Shown piece after piece: positions 32,468 to 43,885 of a stretch of DNA of 64,000 nt. Position 1 is the first letter of the stretch; each line of letters opens with the position of its first letter. Source of the DNA: Laburnicola sp. R22_1 (Eukaryota > Ascomycota > Dothideomycetes > Pleosporales > Didymosphaeriaceae); assembly GCA_014281115.1 (NCBI GenBank), contig JACONQ010000012.1, positions 1,054,001 through 1,118,000 of the forward strand. The letters are read 5' to 3'. The notes beneath the pieces are model-generated. The model saw nothing but the letters and a program-made list of their open reading frames with translations. It did not search any database and was not told the DNA's origin. The translations under genes were made by a program, and so were the position numbers.

Positions 32468-34596
32468 GGTTATAAGCCTAGGCCTAACACGCCTATTAAA
32501 AAACAAGCATGTTATCCAACATATTCCTAATAGACGAGAAAACTAACAGCATTAACAACCTTTTAGCCTTTAAAATTACTAAGCTTGTTAGCTAGCAAAA
32601 TTTTGCTAAGTTCTCACAAGATCTTAAGGTTATTGCTTAATACTTTAATATCTACTAGTAGGACGTATTTACTAGCAAACGAGCTAATATAAATAAACCC
32701 ACTATTAAAACCTATCTAGTAGAAGCATATAAATATGTATAAATTAATACAAATCCTATAACAGTTACTATTATTAACAATAACAGACACCTAATACTTA
32801 ATCCTAATAGAAGCTAGCAGACCTAATAGCAACTACTAAAGTACGTAAACACTACTTACTATAGCAACCTTATAATAAAACTTGCTAAAAAGAACTTTAA
32901 AAATGTCTTCATAAAGCATCTAAAGTAGAAGAAGAACACTAGAAAGGTATTAACTCTACTACGCCTTTATGTGTTGAATCCTATTTGCTCTGTTCTAAAT
33001 AAGTACACTAATCCTTACTTAGCATTCTACTATTTTAAAAATTAATATAAGCTTAGTGACTATTAAATAGCTTAGATACTTTATAAAGAAATTAAAGATC
33101 TTTAACTTAAGAACTGCAATAATCTTAATAACTTCTTTAACAAACTTTAAGACAGAGTTACTTATCTAAGAGAACTTAGTAACTACTATAATAATAGTGC
33201 TCTATAAGCAAAAATCTTTAGATATTTTAGCCCTAAGTATAATAGCACTATGCGCATTATAAATATGCTGTACAACTAACTAAGAGCTACATAGCCTACG
33301 CTAGACAAACTAAAATAATAACTTTAATATATAGACTTTAACCTTAAGAAAAATAAACCTAAGTAAATAGAAAAAGCAAACATAGGAACAAAGGATTAAG
33401 ATAAGAATAAGGACAAAGATAAGAAAGAAACTAAATACCTAGTTACTAGATGTAATAGATAGAATTACGTAGAATAAAACTGCTTTGTTAAATATTCTAA
33501 AAAGAAGCCTAAGTAGATAAAGCTAAAAGAAAAAGAGAAACAAGAGAAGAAGCCAACTAGAAGCCAACACCCTAAGTCCTTCTATCTAGTTATGCACTCT
33601 AAAGACAAGGCTAAAGTTAAATAAGAACTACGCTATACTATATAGAAAGAAGTAATTACTTAAGCTATTTATACGTACAACTACTTATCTAACTAGCCTA
33701 ATACTTCTTTTGCCAAACTTTATAACAACCACAAAGCTAATAAAATAATAATCCTAAACACAGTTATAATAACTAAGGCCTTCTATCTAAATAGCTACTT
33801 ATTAGACTAGCCTAATAATTATAATAAAACATTCTAAGATATATCTCTAAGCCAAATCCTCTACTAAAAGGCTAACTCTCTTTAGACCAAACCACAAGGT
33901 CCATGTAAAGAGAAGGCTAGAATTTTAGAAGATAGGATATTAGATTAATATTAGGAACAGCTCTAATATTATTAGGACAAGACAAAATATTAAATAAGTA
34001 AATAGTAGATTTACGTGTAAGTCTCTATCTTTATAATAATAAAAGCTTCTTTATAAAACATAATAATATAGTTAAATAAAGCATAAACATTGCAAACTTA
34101 TTAGCCACCCTATAGGTTAAAGAGGAAGGAACTATTAAGCTCCACCTATAAACTAATAATAAATAGATTAACGTTATACTAATAAATGTTATCTATGCGC
34201 CAAATACTCTTTGCAATCTAATTTTAGTATCTTAACTAATTACTAAAGGTGTAGTTAGCTATATTAATAATAACGAGTTTAAATTAATAAAAGATAGCTA
34301 AGAACTTATATATACACTAAATAAAAATAGTCTCTTTATTACAAAGTGTTTTTAGAATAAAGATAAACTAGACTTTACACTTACTACTTATAGCAAAGAT
34401 AGAAAAGAAACTAACATTAGCAATAATAATAATAATAAAGACAAATCTAATAAAGTAGTCATATTACGCTTATAGGCTAAACCAAAACCAAATAATTAAG
34501 AAAATAATAAGCCCCCAAATAAACCACAAATTAAAACTAAACAGAGTAAATCTAAATCTAGATAAATCGAACCTAAACAACCACTAGTTAAGCCTA

Positions 34597-35458
34597 TTTT
34601 TTTTGTAAACAAAGCTGCATCTCGCAACTATACTATAGCAAAAAGAAAATCTAGCTATAATTTATTTTTCTATATACTAGCTCTGTAAAATACCTATAGA
34701 CTATATAAATATACATAACTAAGTTAATAGCGCGCTTATTGTTTAGCACTCTATAAGGCTATTAAGTATACTAGTAGGGTTAACTTAACTATAGTTTAGA
34801 ACTATTATTAAGTAGTAACTTATCTTACCTATATAGGCAGCAATAAGGTTAGGGTACTTATTACCTATATAAAGAGAGCCTAATCCTACTACTATCTTGC
34901 GCACTATCGCAACTAATAACTATAGCTAAATTAAATAAGATAAAGATATAACTGCGCTACAAAGTGAAGTTTAACCTTAAGTACGCCTAATCCACTATAG
35001 ACCCCTCCTTATATCTCTAAAACTTAATTAATAAGCTTATAATTATTGCTAAAAAGAAGCTAAAGCTTAAAATAGCTAATAGTAATAAACTTCTAGTTAA
35101 GTTGCTTATACTAAATTGCTACATAATGCACGCATATAGTCTATGCCGCTATTCGCTAGCTTAGGTTATATATATATTAATAATATGCGCAAAGACTGCT
35201 TAATAGACTAAGGCAAACCTAGGATATATTACGCAGTAGAGAAGGAACCTAACAAGGCTACTTAACACTATAGATAATAACAAGTTCCTTTAGGAACTAA
35301 GAGAGTATAATAAGAGAAGTACTAAGTAGTTAAATAATATTTAAAAGTTGCTAAACTAGCTATAGGCAGTAATTGCCTATAACTATATTATTTCTAAAAT
35401 TAAAAATTTAATTATGTAATCTAACTGTGAAGTGCCTATGGGTCGCGGTCGAGACTAG
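34597..35458 (-). mobile_element. Family B copy nested in Copia, 12-bp target duplication
   Basis: An 862-bp element flanked by TAGTTAAGCCTA (34585-34596 and 35459-35470). It starts with eight T and GTAAACAAAGCTGCATCTCG. Its other end, CCTATGGGTCGCGGTCGAGA, is among the least mutated family B termini. Confidence 0.85.
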
Positions 35459-35811
35459 TAGTTAAGCCTAATAAGTCACTAACCAAAACTAACAAATTAC
35501 CAAATAAGCCTTATAAATTAAATAAGTTAGACACAGACAATCTATCTAATAAACCTAGATTTTTCTTTATTAACCTAGTTTGGAAAGTCTATTAAGACTT
35601 AGGACATATAAGCCTTAAAAATATAAAAAGACTTATTAATTAGGATGTTAAATTAGGAGTGTTAAAGAAACAAATCGTAGTAAGGATAAAATAAAAATGT
35701 CTAATCTGCCAAGTAGCAAAAGCCACAATAGCACATCCTCGCGAACTATTAGGTTAAACAATCACAAAACCTAGATAACTAATACACATAGATTTCTAGG
35801 AACTATATAGA

Positions 35812-36048
35812 ATAATTGTCCGTACACCGTACGGGCAAGGGCAGATGAGGGTGTTGAGGTTTCAATATTGCCGCACGATGGCATCACGTGGGGATCACGT
35901 GATGCCCGTGCGCCGCGGCCCGTGCGCCGCAAGATCTTCTCCTTTCCATCCGCACCCTCTCTAGAGACAAGCAATCAATACCAAGTCGTTCTGTTATGTT
36001 ATTTCCTTTCCTCGTACGATCGCCCCGTACACCCTCCACGCTTGCCAG
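35812..36048. mobile_element. Unmutated ~237-bp insertion in the Copia integrase region
   Basis: A GC-normal segment in the middle of TA-saturated Copia sequence, flanked by TATAGA (35806-35811 and 36049-36054). Deleting it and one TATAGA restores a continuous decayed integrase frame (HIDF-stop-ELYRGLEFDVYTA). It contains CACGTG twice and a duplicated GCCCGTGCGCCGCG-type motif. It could be a solo LTR or a short non-autonomous transposon; neither TG...CA ends nor clear inverted repeats coincide with the borders. Confidence 0.7.
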
Positions 36049-37049
36049 TATAGAGGATTAGAATTCGATGTCTATACAGCTAGCTGTAGAGTACCCATTC
36101 AACAATAATAGCAATTAATAGAACAAAATAAGTTCTAAACATAGTAGACAATTATTTAAGATACTATTAGGGAAGCAACTTAAAAAAGACAACTCTTCTT
36201 TCTAGAAGGTTATTATAGATATTAAATAACTGGAAGTTAGTAAAGAGATTATAATCTAAAAAATTAAAGTAGATAATAAACTAATTATAAATAAAGCAAC
36301 TAATTTCTATAAAGATAATAGTATTATAATTAAATTAATCGCACTACACAAATATTAGCAAAATAGAGCACTAAATTAAGCACAAAGAATAGTAAGAGAT
36401 TAGATCTTAACTATTATAAGTAATACACTCTTAGGATTAAATTAACCTATTCTTAGGATAATATTAAAAATTCTAGATAATTAAACTTAGAAATTAATAG
36501 TAAACACAAATCTCCTAGAGTCCTTATAGATAGAAGCCTAAATGCACGCAATATACCTAAAAAATAGGACACCCACATAAGTATTAAAACCTAAGAAGAC
36601 TCTATATAAAGTACTTAAAAACTAAAAGCCAAATATATTAAATTTAAGGCCTTAAGGATTAAGAACCTTTATAATAATACTAAGCTAAAAGTACAATAGA
36701 AGAAATATACAAAAACTTCAACCATAAGTATAGTTAGGATACTTTATAGAATGTAAAGGGGATACAAACGTATAGGTATAGAATCTAGAAAACTTAAAAG
36801 TCTACTAAGTAGATAAAGTATTAATTATAAAGGGTGAAAGAATAGATAATCTACTATACTCTAACTAAACTTAAGCAATTAGAAGATAATAAAACAAATT
36901 AACTAAAGATCTTAAATAAAGCAATAGTAGAAGCGTCACTAAGGATAATACTAAAAATGCACTAATAGTTACACTACGCTATAGCCTTTCTAGAAATCCT
37001 TATTCTAGTAAGCCTAGAATACTAAAATGCTAAGATTGCTATACTAAAC

Positions 37050-37640
37050 AGAGGCAATATAATAGGAAAAGTCTGTGTAATATATATATTAAACAAGAAA
37101 TAGAGTATACTATATAAAAACTAACTCGCTTAGCGAGCTTAGGCTAACGCGCTAACTCCTTTTTATTAACACCTTAAAACGCTTTTCTGTGTATACAACA
37201 GCAGGAGGTATATCTGCTATTATTATAATATTTTTATTAGAAACCTCTTAGTCGCAAAAAAAACCCCATATAAAAACTAAAAGGAGTACCTAAGGACAAA
37301 AATATAGTCTATACAGATAAAAAGAATAATAATATAATAGGGAAAACCTATATAATATATATATTAAACAAGGGATAAACTATTTATAGAAATATAATAG
37401 AGTACCTAAAAATAAAAAATGCAATCTATATAAAACTAGATAGTAATAATATGATAGGAAAAGTCTATACAACACATGCATTAAATAAGGAATAGAATAT
37501 ATTATATAATATAAGACATAACCTAAGGTATCTATAAATTAAAAATATAACGTATGCAAAGCTAAAAATTACAATATAACAAGGATCGCCTATATAACTT
37601 ATACGTTAAATAAGGGAAGAAGTGTGTATTATAAAATAAA
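37050..37640. repeat. ~114-bp tandem repeats inside the Copia polyprotein region
   Basis: The motif ATAATAGGAAAAGTCT...ATTAAACAAG recurs near 37060, 37330, 37455 and 37575. After subtracting the 156-bp family E insertion, the spacing is a steady 111-117 bp, corresponding to a 38-residue unit (NNIIGKVYTTHALNKE-like) between integrase and RT. Confidence 0.55.
37125..37267 (+). mobile_element. Family E copy nested in Copia, 13-bp target duplication
   Basis: A 143-bp element flanked by ATATAAAAACTAA (37112-37124 and 37268-37280). It begins with CTCGCTTAGCGAGC, a palindrome, and ends in an A-run plus CCCC. Confidence 0.85.
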
Positions 37641-39831
37641 AAACAACAATCTTTAAATAAGGACAAATGCGAATTATACTTCTAACACTAGCAAATAGTC
37701 TATAATAGATTTCTATACATAGATTATATTAACTTAGCAAAAATATAATATATATAGAAAGACAATAATGTAATTACGCAAATAAAATACTATACACTAG
37801 ACTATTTAGACAACTATAAGTAGTATAATAACTAACTAGACGTATATAGAAACTACTAAAAATATAACAAAGAGTATTTTAGAAAATTATAAAAATGTAA
37901 TAGTAAAATACTATACTAATACTGCAAATACACTAATTCTAAAGGAAGATAAAGATTTAATAGATCTATAATAGTAACCTCTTTATCTATTAGATATGCA
38001 TATAACGCAGTAATAAGAGTTAAAAAAGGACTTTATAGTAACTCTCACTTAATAAATATATAAAATACAAATAGCTAGCCTTAAGATCCTATACTAAGTC
38101 TAGAATTAGGAGAGTTAGTGGCTAAAGAAAATTAATCTAAGCCAGTATTAAAGACTAAAGAAGAATAACCTAAATTAAATAAATAAGCGAAACTAATAAA
38201 TAATATAAACTTTCTCTTTATTACAATAAATACGTCTAAATCTCCAGCACTAGTAACACTTAAAGAAGTACAAAATTCAGAACACTAGCCCTAGTACTTA
38301 GAAGTAATAAAAAGCAAAATACTAAGCCTACTTAAAAACTAAGGATAGAGAAAAGTTAAAAGGCCTTATTATAAGAAAGTTATATCTAGAAAATAGGTGC
38401 TTTGCCCTAAGCTACGAGAGGATAAAACAATTAATAAGTTTAAGGCTTAATACATTGCAAGGAGTTTTAAATAAATCTATAGACTAGACTATACTAAGAC
38501 TTACACAATAGTTATTAAAGATACCTTATAGCAACTATTCTTCTTACTAGTAGTAAGGTATAGATAGAAAATCTATTAGATAGATATAAAAATAGCCTTC
38601 CTACACAGCGATCTAGATAAGAAGGTATATATAGAATTTTCCACTAGCTTTAAAAAAGAAGACAATATAGAGTATATATTACTACTACTTAAAGCTCTTT
38701 ATAGACTTAAGCAAGCACTATAATAATAGTATTAGAAACTTATAGACTAGTTAGAATTATATAAATAGATTATGTTAGAATTTAATTCCTCTATATACTT
38801 TTACCCTATATAAAAACTAATAATAGGAGTATATATTAATAACATCCTTAGTAGTAGACCTAATAAAGAAACCATTCTAATAGAAAAGGAAGAACTAGCC
38901 ACTTAATTTAAGGTAATAGACTTAGGTATTAACACATACTATCTTAGCATAAACGTAGAATAGTTAAAGGAAGGTATCTTTATTTACTAACAAAGCTATA
39001 TTAATTAAATTCTAAAGAGACACAACTTGTAAAACATATCCACAGTTAATACTCCTTACGTAATTAGAGAACTATCTAAAATTTACAAAATTATTTATAA
39101 AAGAATACTAGTCTTTAGTAGTTAAAGTGCTATATGCTAGCATTAAAACATAACTAGATATTAGCTATGTAGTAAAAGTACTTTTATGCTATAACGCCAA
39201 TCTCTTAAACTTACATATAGATTAGATAATTTAAATCTATTAATACCTAAAAGAAATAAAAGGTTAGGGACTATTCTTTTTCTATAATAATAAGGAACCC
39301 TTAGTAGCACTATCTAATAGTAACTAGGCAATATGCAAAGACACTTAAAAGTTAACTAGTAGTTAGATAGTTATACTTAGAAATTATTCTATTGCACACT
39401 TATCTAAAAGGCAACAGATTATTATATAATTAATATAGGAAGCTAAATATATAGCAGCTATAGAAGTCTTAAACAAACTAGTTTAGATATAGCAATTTAT
39501 TAATAAAACACTAAACACACTAGATATATTAGACAAGATAGGACAAATAAATACAGCTATTATAGTTAATAATAACACTGCTTAACTTCTATTAAAGAAC
39601 CTAAAGAAGCATTAATAAGCAAAATACTTTAGAATTTAATATTATATACTACGTTAACAAACTAAGGATAGAATTTTCTATATAGAGAGAGTGTCCTCTA
39701 AAGACAATACTACAGACATATTTACTAAAGCTTTGCTAAGGGACGCATTTAAGAAGCTTCGAAAACAGATAGGGATAAAGGGCCTAAATAAATCGCTATA
39801 GATGCATTAGCCTATTAATTGTTAGTAGGAG

Positions 39832-39990
39832 TGTTGTTTAGGATAATTAGTAGGTAAGACAACAAACAACAAACAGCAATTAGATAGGAAGCAATTTAGG
39901 GCAAACACACCTATAAGAGGCTACAAGTAGACCTCCTCTCCCTACATAGAAAAATAATAATAATAAAAGAGTCAATTGATCTATTTAACA
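39832..39990 (+). repeat. 3' LTR of the Copia element
   Basis: A 159-bp copy of the terminal repeat, differing from the 5' LTR mostly by C/T and G/A changes and an AATAAT slippage. It is preceded by AGTAGGAGTG, the likely polypurine tract. An open frame running from exon 3 of the F-box gene through this LTR is a chance read-through. Confidence 0.92.
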
Positions 39991-41474
39991 ATACCACGTT
40001 GTTCTGTTGAAGTGCTGGTATTTTGCGTGGAAGTGGGATGCCGATCTGTTCGGGGTTGTTCATACGGGCGTTCCAACACGCTTCCATATAGTCTTGTTCC
40101 GCAATAATAACTTCCCCATCTTTCAAGATAGCAAATCGTCGGAATGAACCTTGAACGTCTAGCGACTTCGCACTGTGACCTTGGAACAAGCGCAATTCCA
40201 GTATGCCATCTCCCTTGTTCTCCTCGCCAAGTCTCCTACAGAATACCTTGCCAATATCGGTAACGAAGATGACGAAGTGCTCAAGAATGACATAATTCAA
40301 CACGGCGCCTACCTCTTCAGCGAAAGTCCTGTCGTGTTCTAAATCCCGCGTAGCCCCTTTCACGCGGCGATAACCTGTCCTTGGTATCTCGAAATTTTCT
40401 AGTACCAACATCATGTCCGTCTCCTCAGGATCATGCGGGAGACTTCGAGGTGAAGATCGAGCTCGTCGTGGATGCTGAACTGGTTTCCATACCACGATCC
40501 CGACATCGTGAATGTAGGCTGAGCTATGGCTCCATCCCGCAACCACTTGTTTCACCGCTCCATACGACGAGCGGCTTGCTATCATTGAGCCGCTGGATGA
40601 GTCTTCTTTCAAATCTATGTTGGCGAACTTGATTTGATGGGCGGGCAGCGCTCTGTCGGACCAGGACCAAATTCGTCCGCTATCAGATACGCCTAGTATG
40701 TGTGATCGACCCGCAGAGAATTGGCGGATGGCAATCGCTGGTTCATCATAAGTTGCGGTAGCAGCGGAGCTCGGGTATCCAGCTGGGAAACGTAGTGCTT
40801 CGGGACGTAGCATGTAGCCGAGGGATTGTCGCTCTCCATCGAGTACACCTACGGAGAAGAGAGTACCGCGTGAGTTGAGAATCGTAGTACTCCATCCGCT
40901 ATATTTATTAGCACTATGCTTGCTCGTGAACAAGATTGCAGCTTTGGCCTACCCGCATTGCAGGTCTGAGATGATTCCCATGTCGCGCGCATCGTCCATC
41001 TCCTCTGGAAATGGGTGCTTTGCATTGTAACCATATTCATCGAATTTATCAGAATGGCCTAGGCGGTTATGCGTGTTATAGCCCCAAGTATACACTCGGG
41101 TCTGGGCAAAAAGCCGCCGGTACATCTTGTGCCAACGGGCACCGTCATGCTGGACGACTGGTTGATTTGGCACGCGGAAGGTACCTGGTGTGGATGGTAA
41201 ATTAGTAAAAAGGGATAGATTTCATATATGGCGTTCATGAAAGCTTGCTGAACTGAGAAAATGATCCCGACTTGGGCATTTAGGACTCATAATTGAGGGC
41301 GAGGTGTCACTTACTACGAGTTTGGAAGCTCCAATAAGCAGGGCCCAAACGGATCGAGGATTGCTGAAAGGCCTTGCATGTGCTGCAAAAGGCCAGAAAG
41401 CTTTTCGGGTCGAGGTACGGGAATATGAGGACAAGAATGTCGAGCGGAAGCTCCGTGATGGTGGTTTCGGCCAT

Positions 41475-41900
41475 GTCGGATGCGCAGTGCACGGTGTTTA
41501 CGGCCGTAGAGAAACGCGAGAAGTAAACAGAAGTGGATCGCACATTTGGGGTGCTGCACTACCTAGTGTGAAGTTTGAACCATGCATGACGTACCAAGTT
41601 GCAAGGTTGGGGAAAGGGTAGGAGCCTTGGCATACTAAATCAAAAGCGGACTAAAGCAATGTCTGACTCACGCGCGCGGAGACCTCTATTAATTTCGCAC
41701 GCGCCTTTACTACCATTGGCGCCACCAAATCCACGTCAACAGGATCCAGTTACTTGACCACTTAAAAGAAACCCTATGTCTCTGTTCCCGATACTTCAAT
41801 CATCAACAAGACGTAGTTTTACCGACATTCACGCGCCATTTTCTCTTGCTGTACTTGAGGACCCGAAGAGAACAGCAAAAGCTACAGAACTTTCTCCGGA
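41475..41900. promoter_or_regulatory. Divergent intergenic region, F-box gene / eIF2B-delta
   Basis: A 426-bp spacer between two start codons pointing away from each other. It should hold both core promoters. No specific operator is recognisable. A pyrimidine-rich tract lies just upstream of the eIF2B start. Confidence 0.4.
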
Positions 41901-43522
41901 ATGAGCGAACCGGTAGTAGTCGAAGCGGTACAACCGCCAGATATGCCTCCGCAACTTTCAAGCAATCCGCCAGCCCAAGCAAAGGCCGACGCCAAGGATG
42001 CGAAATCCGCGGAGGATGGCGCACCGAAAAAGCTGTCAGGTGCGGAGTTGAAGAAACTACAGAAGGCGGAGAAGCAGGCAAAGCGGGCTCAAGCAAAAAC
42101 ATCAGGACCACCACAAAACCAACAAGACAAGGCCCCCAAGGAAGCCCAAAAGCAGAAAGAACCGAAACAGTCACAGAAAGATGACAAAGCAAAACCCTTG
42201 CCAGTCCGAAGGAGAGGGTCCCAATCGAATGCGGTCCCACAGCAACAGGCGAAGAAGGAGTCAAAGCGGGATCTAAAGCAGCTCGGGCTTTTCTTTGGGC
42301 ATTTGTATAGTCAGCCGAGGCAGCATTCGATGGTGGGGGCCTCGAAAGATGTGCATCCGGCTGTGCTTGCACTCGGACTGCAATACAGCAGTTATGTGAT
42401 CTGCGGCAGCACCGCCCGGATGGTTGCTATGCTTTTGGCCTTCAAAGCCGTCATCGAATCCTACCAGACACCGGTTGGAACCAGTTTGGCGCGACACCTT
42501 ACCAACCATCATCTCAGCCCTCAGATCGACTACTTGCGAAGTTGTCGGCCGCTGAGCATCAGCATGGGCAATGCAATTCGATGGTTGAAAGACAGTAAGG
42601 CTACCTACATTGTTCCGGCCAATAAGAATATAATTCGGAGGTCGTCCTATGCGCCCTTATATCGGTCAAATGGTACAATTTCTCTTGGAAATATAGCTGA
42701 CTGATTGATACAGTCATCATCAAGATCGATCCCTCCACACCAGAAGCAGAAGCCAAACGAGACATGCTCGATGAAATCGACATGTTCATCCGTGAACGCG
42801 TCACGGCAGCCCAAAAGCTCATCCGCGACACAGCCGGCACCAAAATCCTCTCCGGAGACGTTATCCTAGTCTACGCCGCATCTTCCATCGTCGAGCAGAC
42901 ACTCCTTCAAGCGCACAAGGCTGGCGTACCCTTCTCGGTCATCGTCGTCGACTCGAAGCCGCTCTTCGAAGGCAAGACACTCGCGCGCAAGCTTGCTAAC
43001 CAGGGCATCAGCGTCCGGTACTATCTCATCACGGGTGCTTCGCACGCTGTCAAGGACGCGACCAAGATATTTCTGGGTGCTCACGCCATGATGTCCAACG
43101 GCAGGCTTTACTCGCGCGTCGGCACGGCCATCGTGTCCATGCTCGCGAGGTCGCACTCTATCCCTGTAATCGTACTCTGCGAGTCTGTCAAATTCACCGA
43201 AAAGGTAGCTCTCGACTCCATCGTTGGCAACGAAGTCGCACCCGCAGACGAACTACTCGCCGAGTCGGAGCGCACAGCTCTCCTTCCGCTGAAGCCCCGC
43301 CTCCCGAAATCACATGCTTCCAAAAATGAGGAGAAACCCGAAGAGACCCCCTCCGGCCCACTCGACGTCCTAAAGTGGATCGAAGGATCCGAGAACCTGC
43401 ACCACCTGCAGGTGCTGTACGACGTTACGCCTGCCGAGTACATCAACATGGTTATCACCGAGTATGGCAGCTTGCCGCCAAGTTCGGTGCCGGTCGTCCA
43501 TCGCTTAAGTACGAATACATGA
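41901..43522 (+). CDS. GCD2: Translation initiation factor eIF2B, delta subunit
   Basis: Regulatory subunit of eIF2B, the cytoplasmic guanine-nucleotide exchange factor for eIF2. Two exons (41901-42594, 42714-43522) are separated by a 119-nt intron (donor GTAAGG, branch CTGAC, acceptor ACAG), giving 500 residues. The N-terminal ~130 residues are a low-complexity Lys/Ala/Gln-rich tail, typical of delta subunits. The rest is the eIF2B alpha/beta/delta fold: AIRWLKD just before the splice, then KIDPSTPEAEAKRDM, FIRERVTAA, LVYAASSIVEQTLLQAHKAG, VIVVDSKPLFEGK, ANQGISVRYYLITGASHAV, FLGAHAMMSNGRLYSRVGTA and the C-terminal LHVLYDVTPAEYINMVITEYG-like stretch (here LQVLYDVTPAEY). Start context GGAATGAGC. 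It converges with the next gene. Confidence 0.94.
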
Positions 43523-43885
43523 GCAACCCTCGCGCATCTGGATTTTCTGCTTTGTTGGCTTTTGCTGTTTTAGTTGTGTTTTGCTGTTAAGAGTATGGCT
43601 AACGGCTTGTAAAGGGACAGATGGCGATGAGTTGGACACTCCTTCGAAGAAGAAGTGCACAATGGACGTGCGGCTGTGCATCACGACATGGGGGAAGTGA
43701 GAGATTGAGGAGTGTGTAGGTTGGGTTATTGGGGAAAGGCGATCGAACACTTCTGTATGAGTATGGTCAATAGCAGTGATGAGAGCAGATAGCCGTTCGA
43801 TTTACATGCCATCTTTGTTATTGTTGTGCGAATGTACCATCGAAAGAAGAGTGGTTGCGAACATTACTCATTTCAAGTCGCCAAA
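43523..43885. other. Intergenic, two convergent 3' ends
   Basis: Downstream regions of eIF2B-delta (plus) and the coiled-coil gene (minus). No further coding signal or structured RNA was recognised. Confidence 0.5.

Larger units (their letters stand above)
32312..39990 (+). mobile_element. Full-length Ty1/Copia LTR retrotransposon, RIP-inactivated
   Basis: 7,679 bp with LTRs 32312-32467 and 39832-39990 (TGTTG...TAACA) and the 5-bp target duplication ATACC (32307-32311, 39991-39995). The order GAG, integrase, RT, RNase H is that of Copia. Decayed frames show a zinc-knuckle region near 33450, the GAG-pre-integrase motif LGHISLKNIKRL near 35600, integrase from 35770, RT relics (HSDLDKKVYIEF, LKALYRLKQAL) near 38600-38720 and GVYINNIL near 38830, and RNase H (LSKRQQ, EAKYIAA) near 39400-39450. 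Stops are everywhere, many at former Trp/Gln codons. It carries three later insertions: family B at 34597, a GC-rich unit at 35812 and family E at 37125. It lies antisense to the disrupted gene. Confidence 0.92.
31377..41474 (-). pseudogene. F-box/RCC1-repeat protein gene, split by a Copia element
   Basis: Fungal F-box protein with RCC1-like repeats (yeast Saf1-like architecture), expected to recruit substrates to an SCF ubiquitin ligase. Exons recovered on the minus strand: 41315-41474 (F-box, ITELPLDILVLIFPYLDPKS), 40953-41184, 40899 boundary to 39995 (exon 3, 39995-40898), 31893-32261 and 31377-31616. All junctions keep frame, giving 634 codons. Exon 2 has TRVYTWGYNTHNRLGHSD, an RCC1 signature. 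Exon 4 resumes VSVAFRDYHFLALHSTGK after NNV, and exon 5 has the usual C-terminal LGTYFALRVSAAGWH. The 7.7-kb Copia at 32312-39990 sits in intron 3, four bases after its donor. Exon 4 also has three in-frame TAG codons (32049-32051, 32025-32027, 31899-31901), each where tryptophan is plausible. The gene is therefore called inactive. Confidence 0.88.

Noticed and set aside
39911..39990. C-terminal continuation of the F-box exon 3 frame into the LTR
   Set aside because: The frame runs by chance through the donor site and the Copia LTR. Continuity with exon 4 in the correct phase shows that the real coding sequence resumes at 32261.
40899..40952. In-frame TAG in the F-box gene near 40949 as another inactivating mutation
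   Set aside because: It falls inside a 54-nt intron (donor GTAGGC, branch GCTAAT, acceptor ATAG) whose removal yields the expected LQCGGWSTT sequence.
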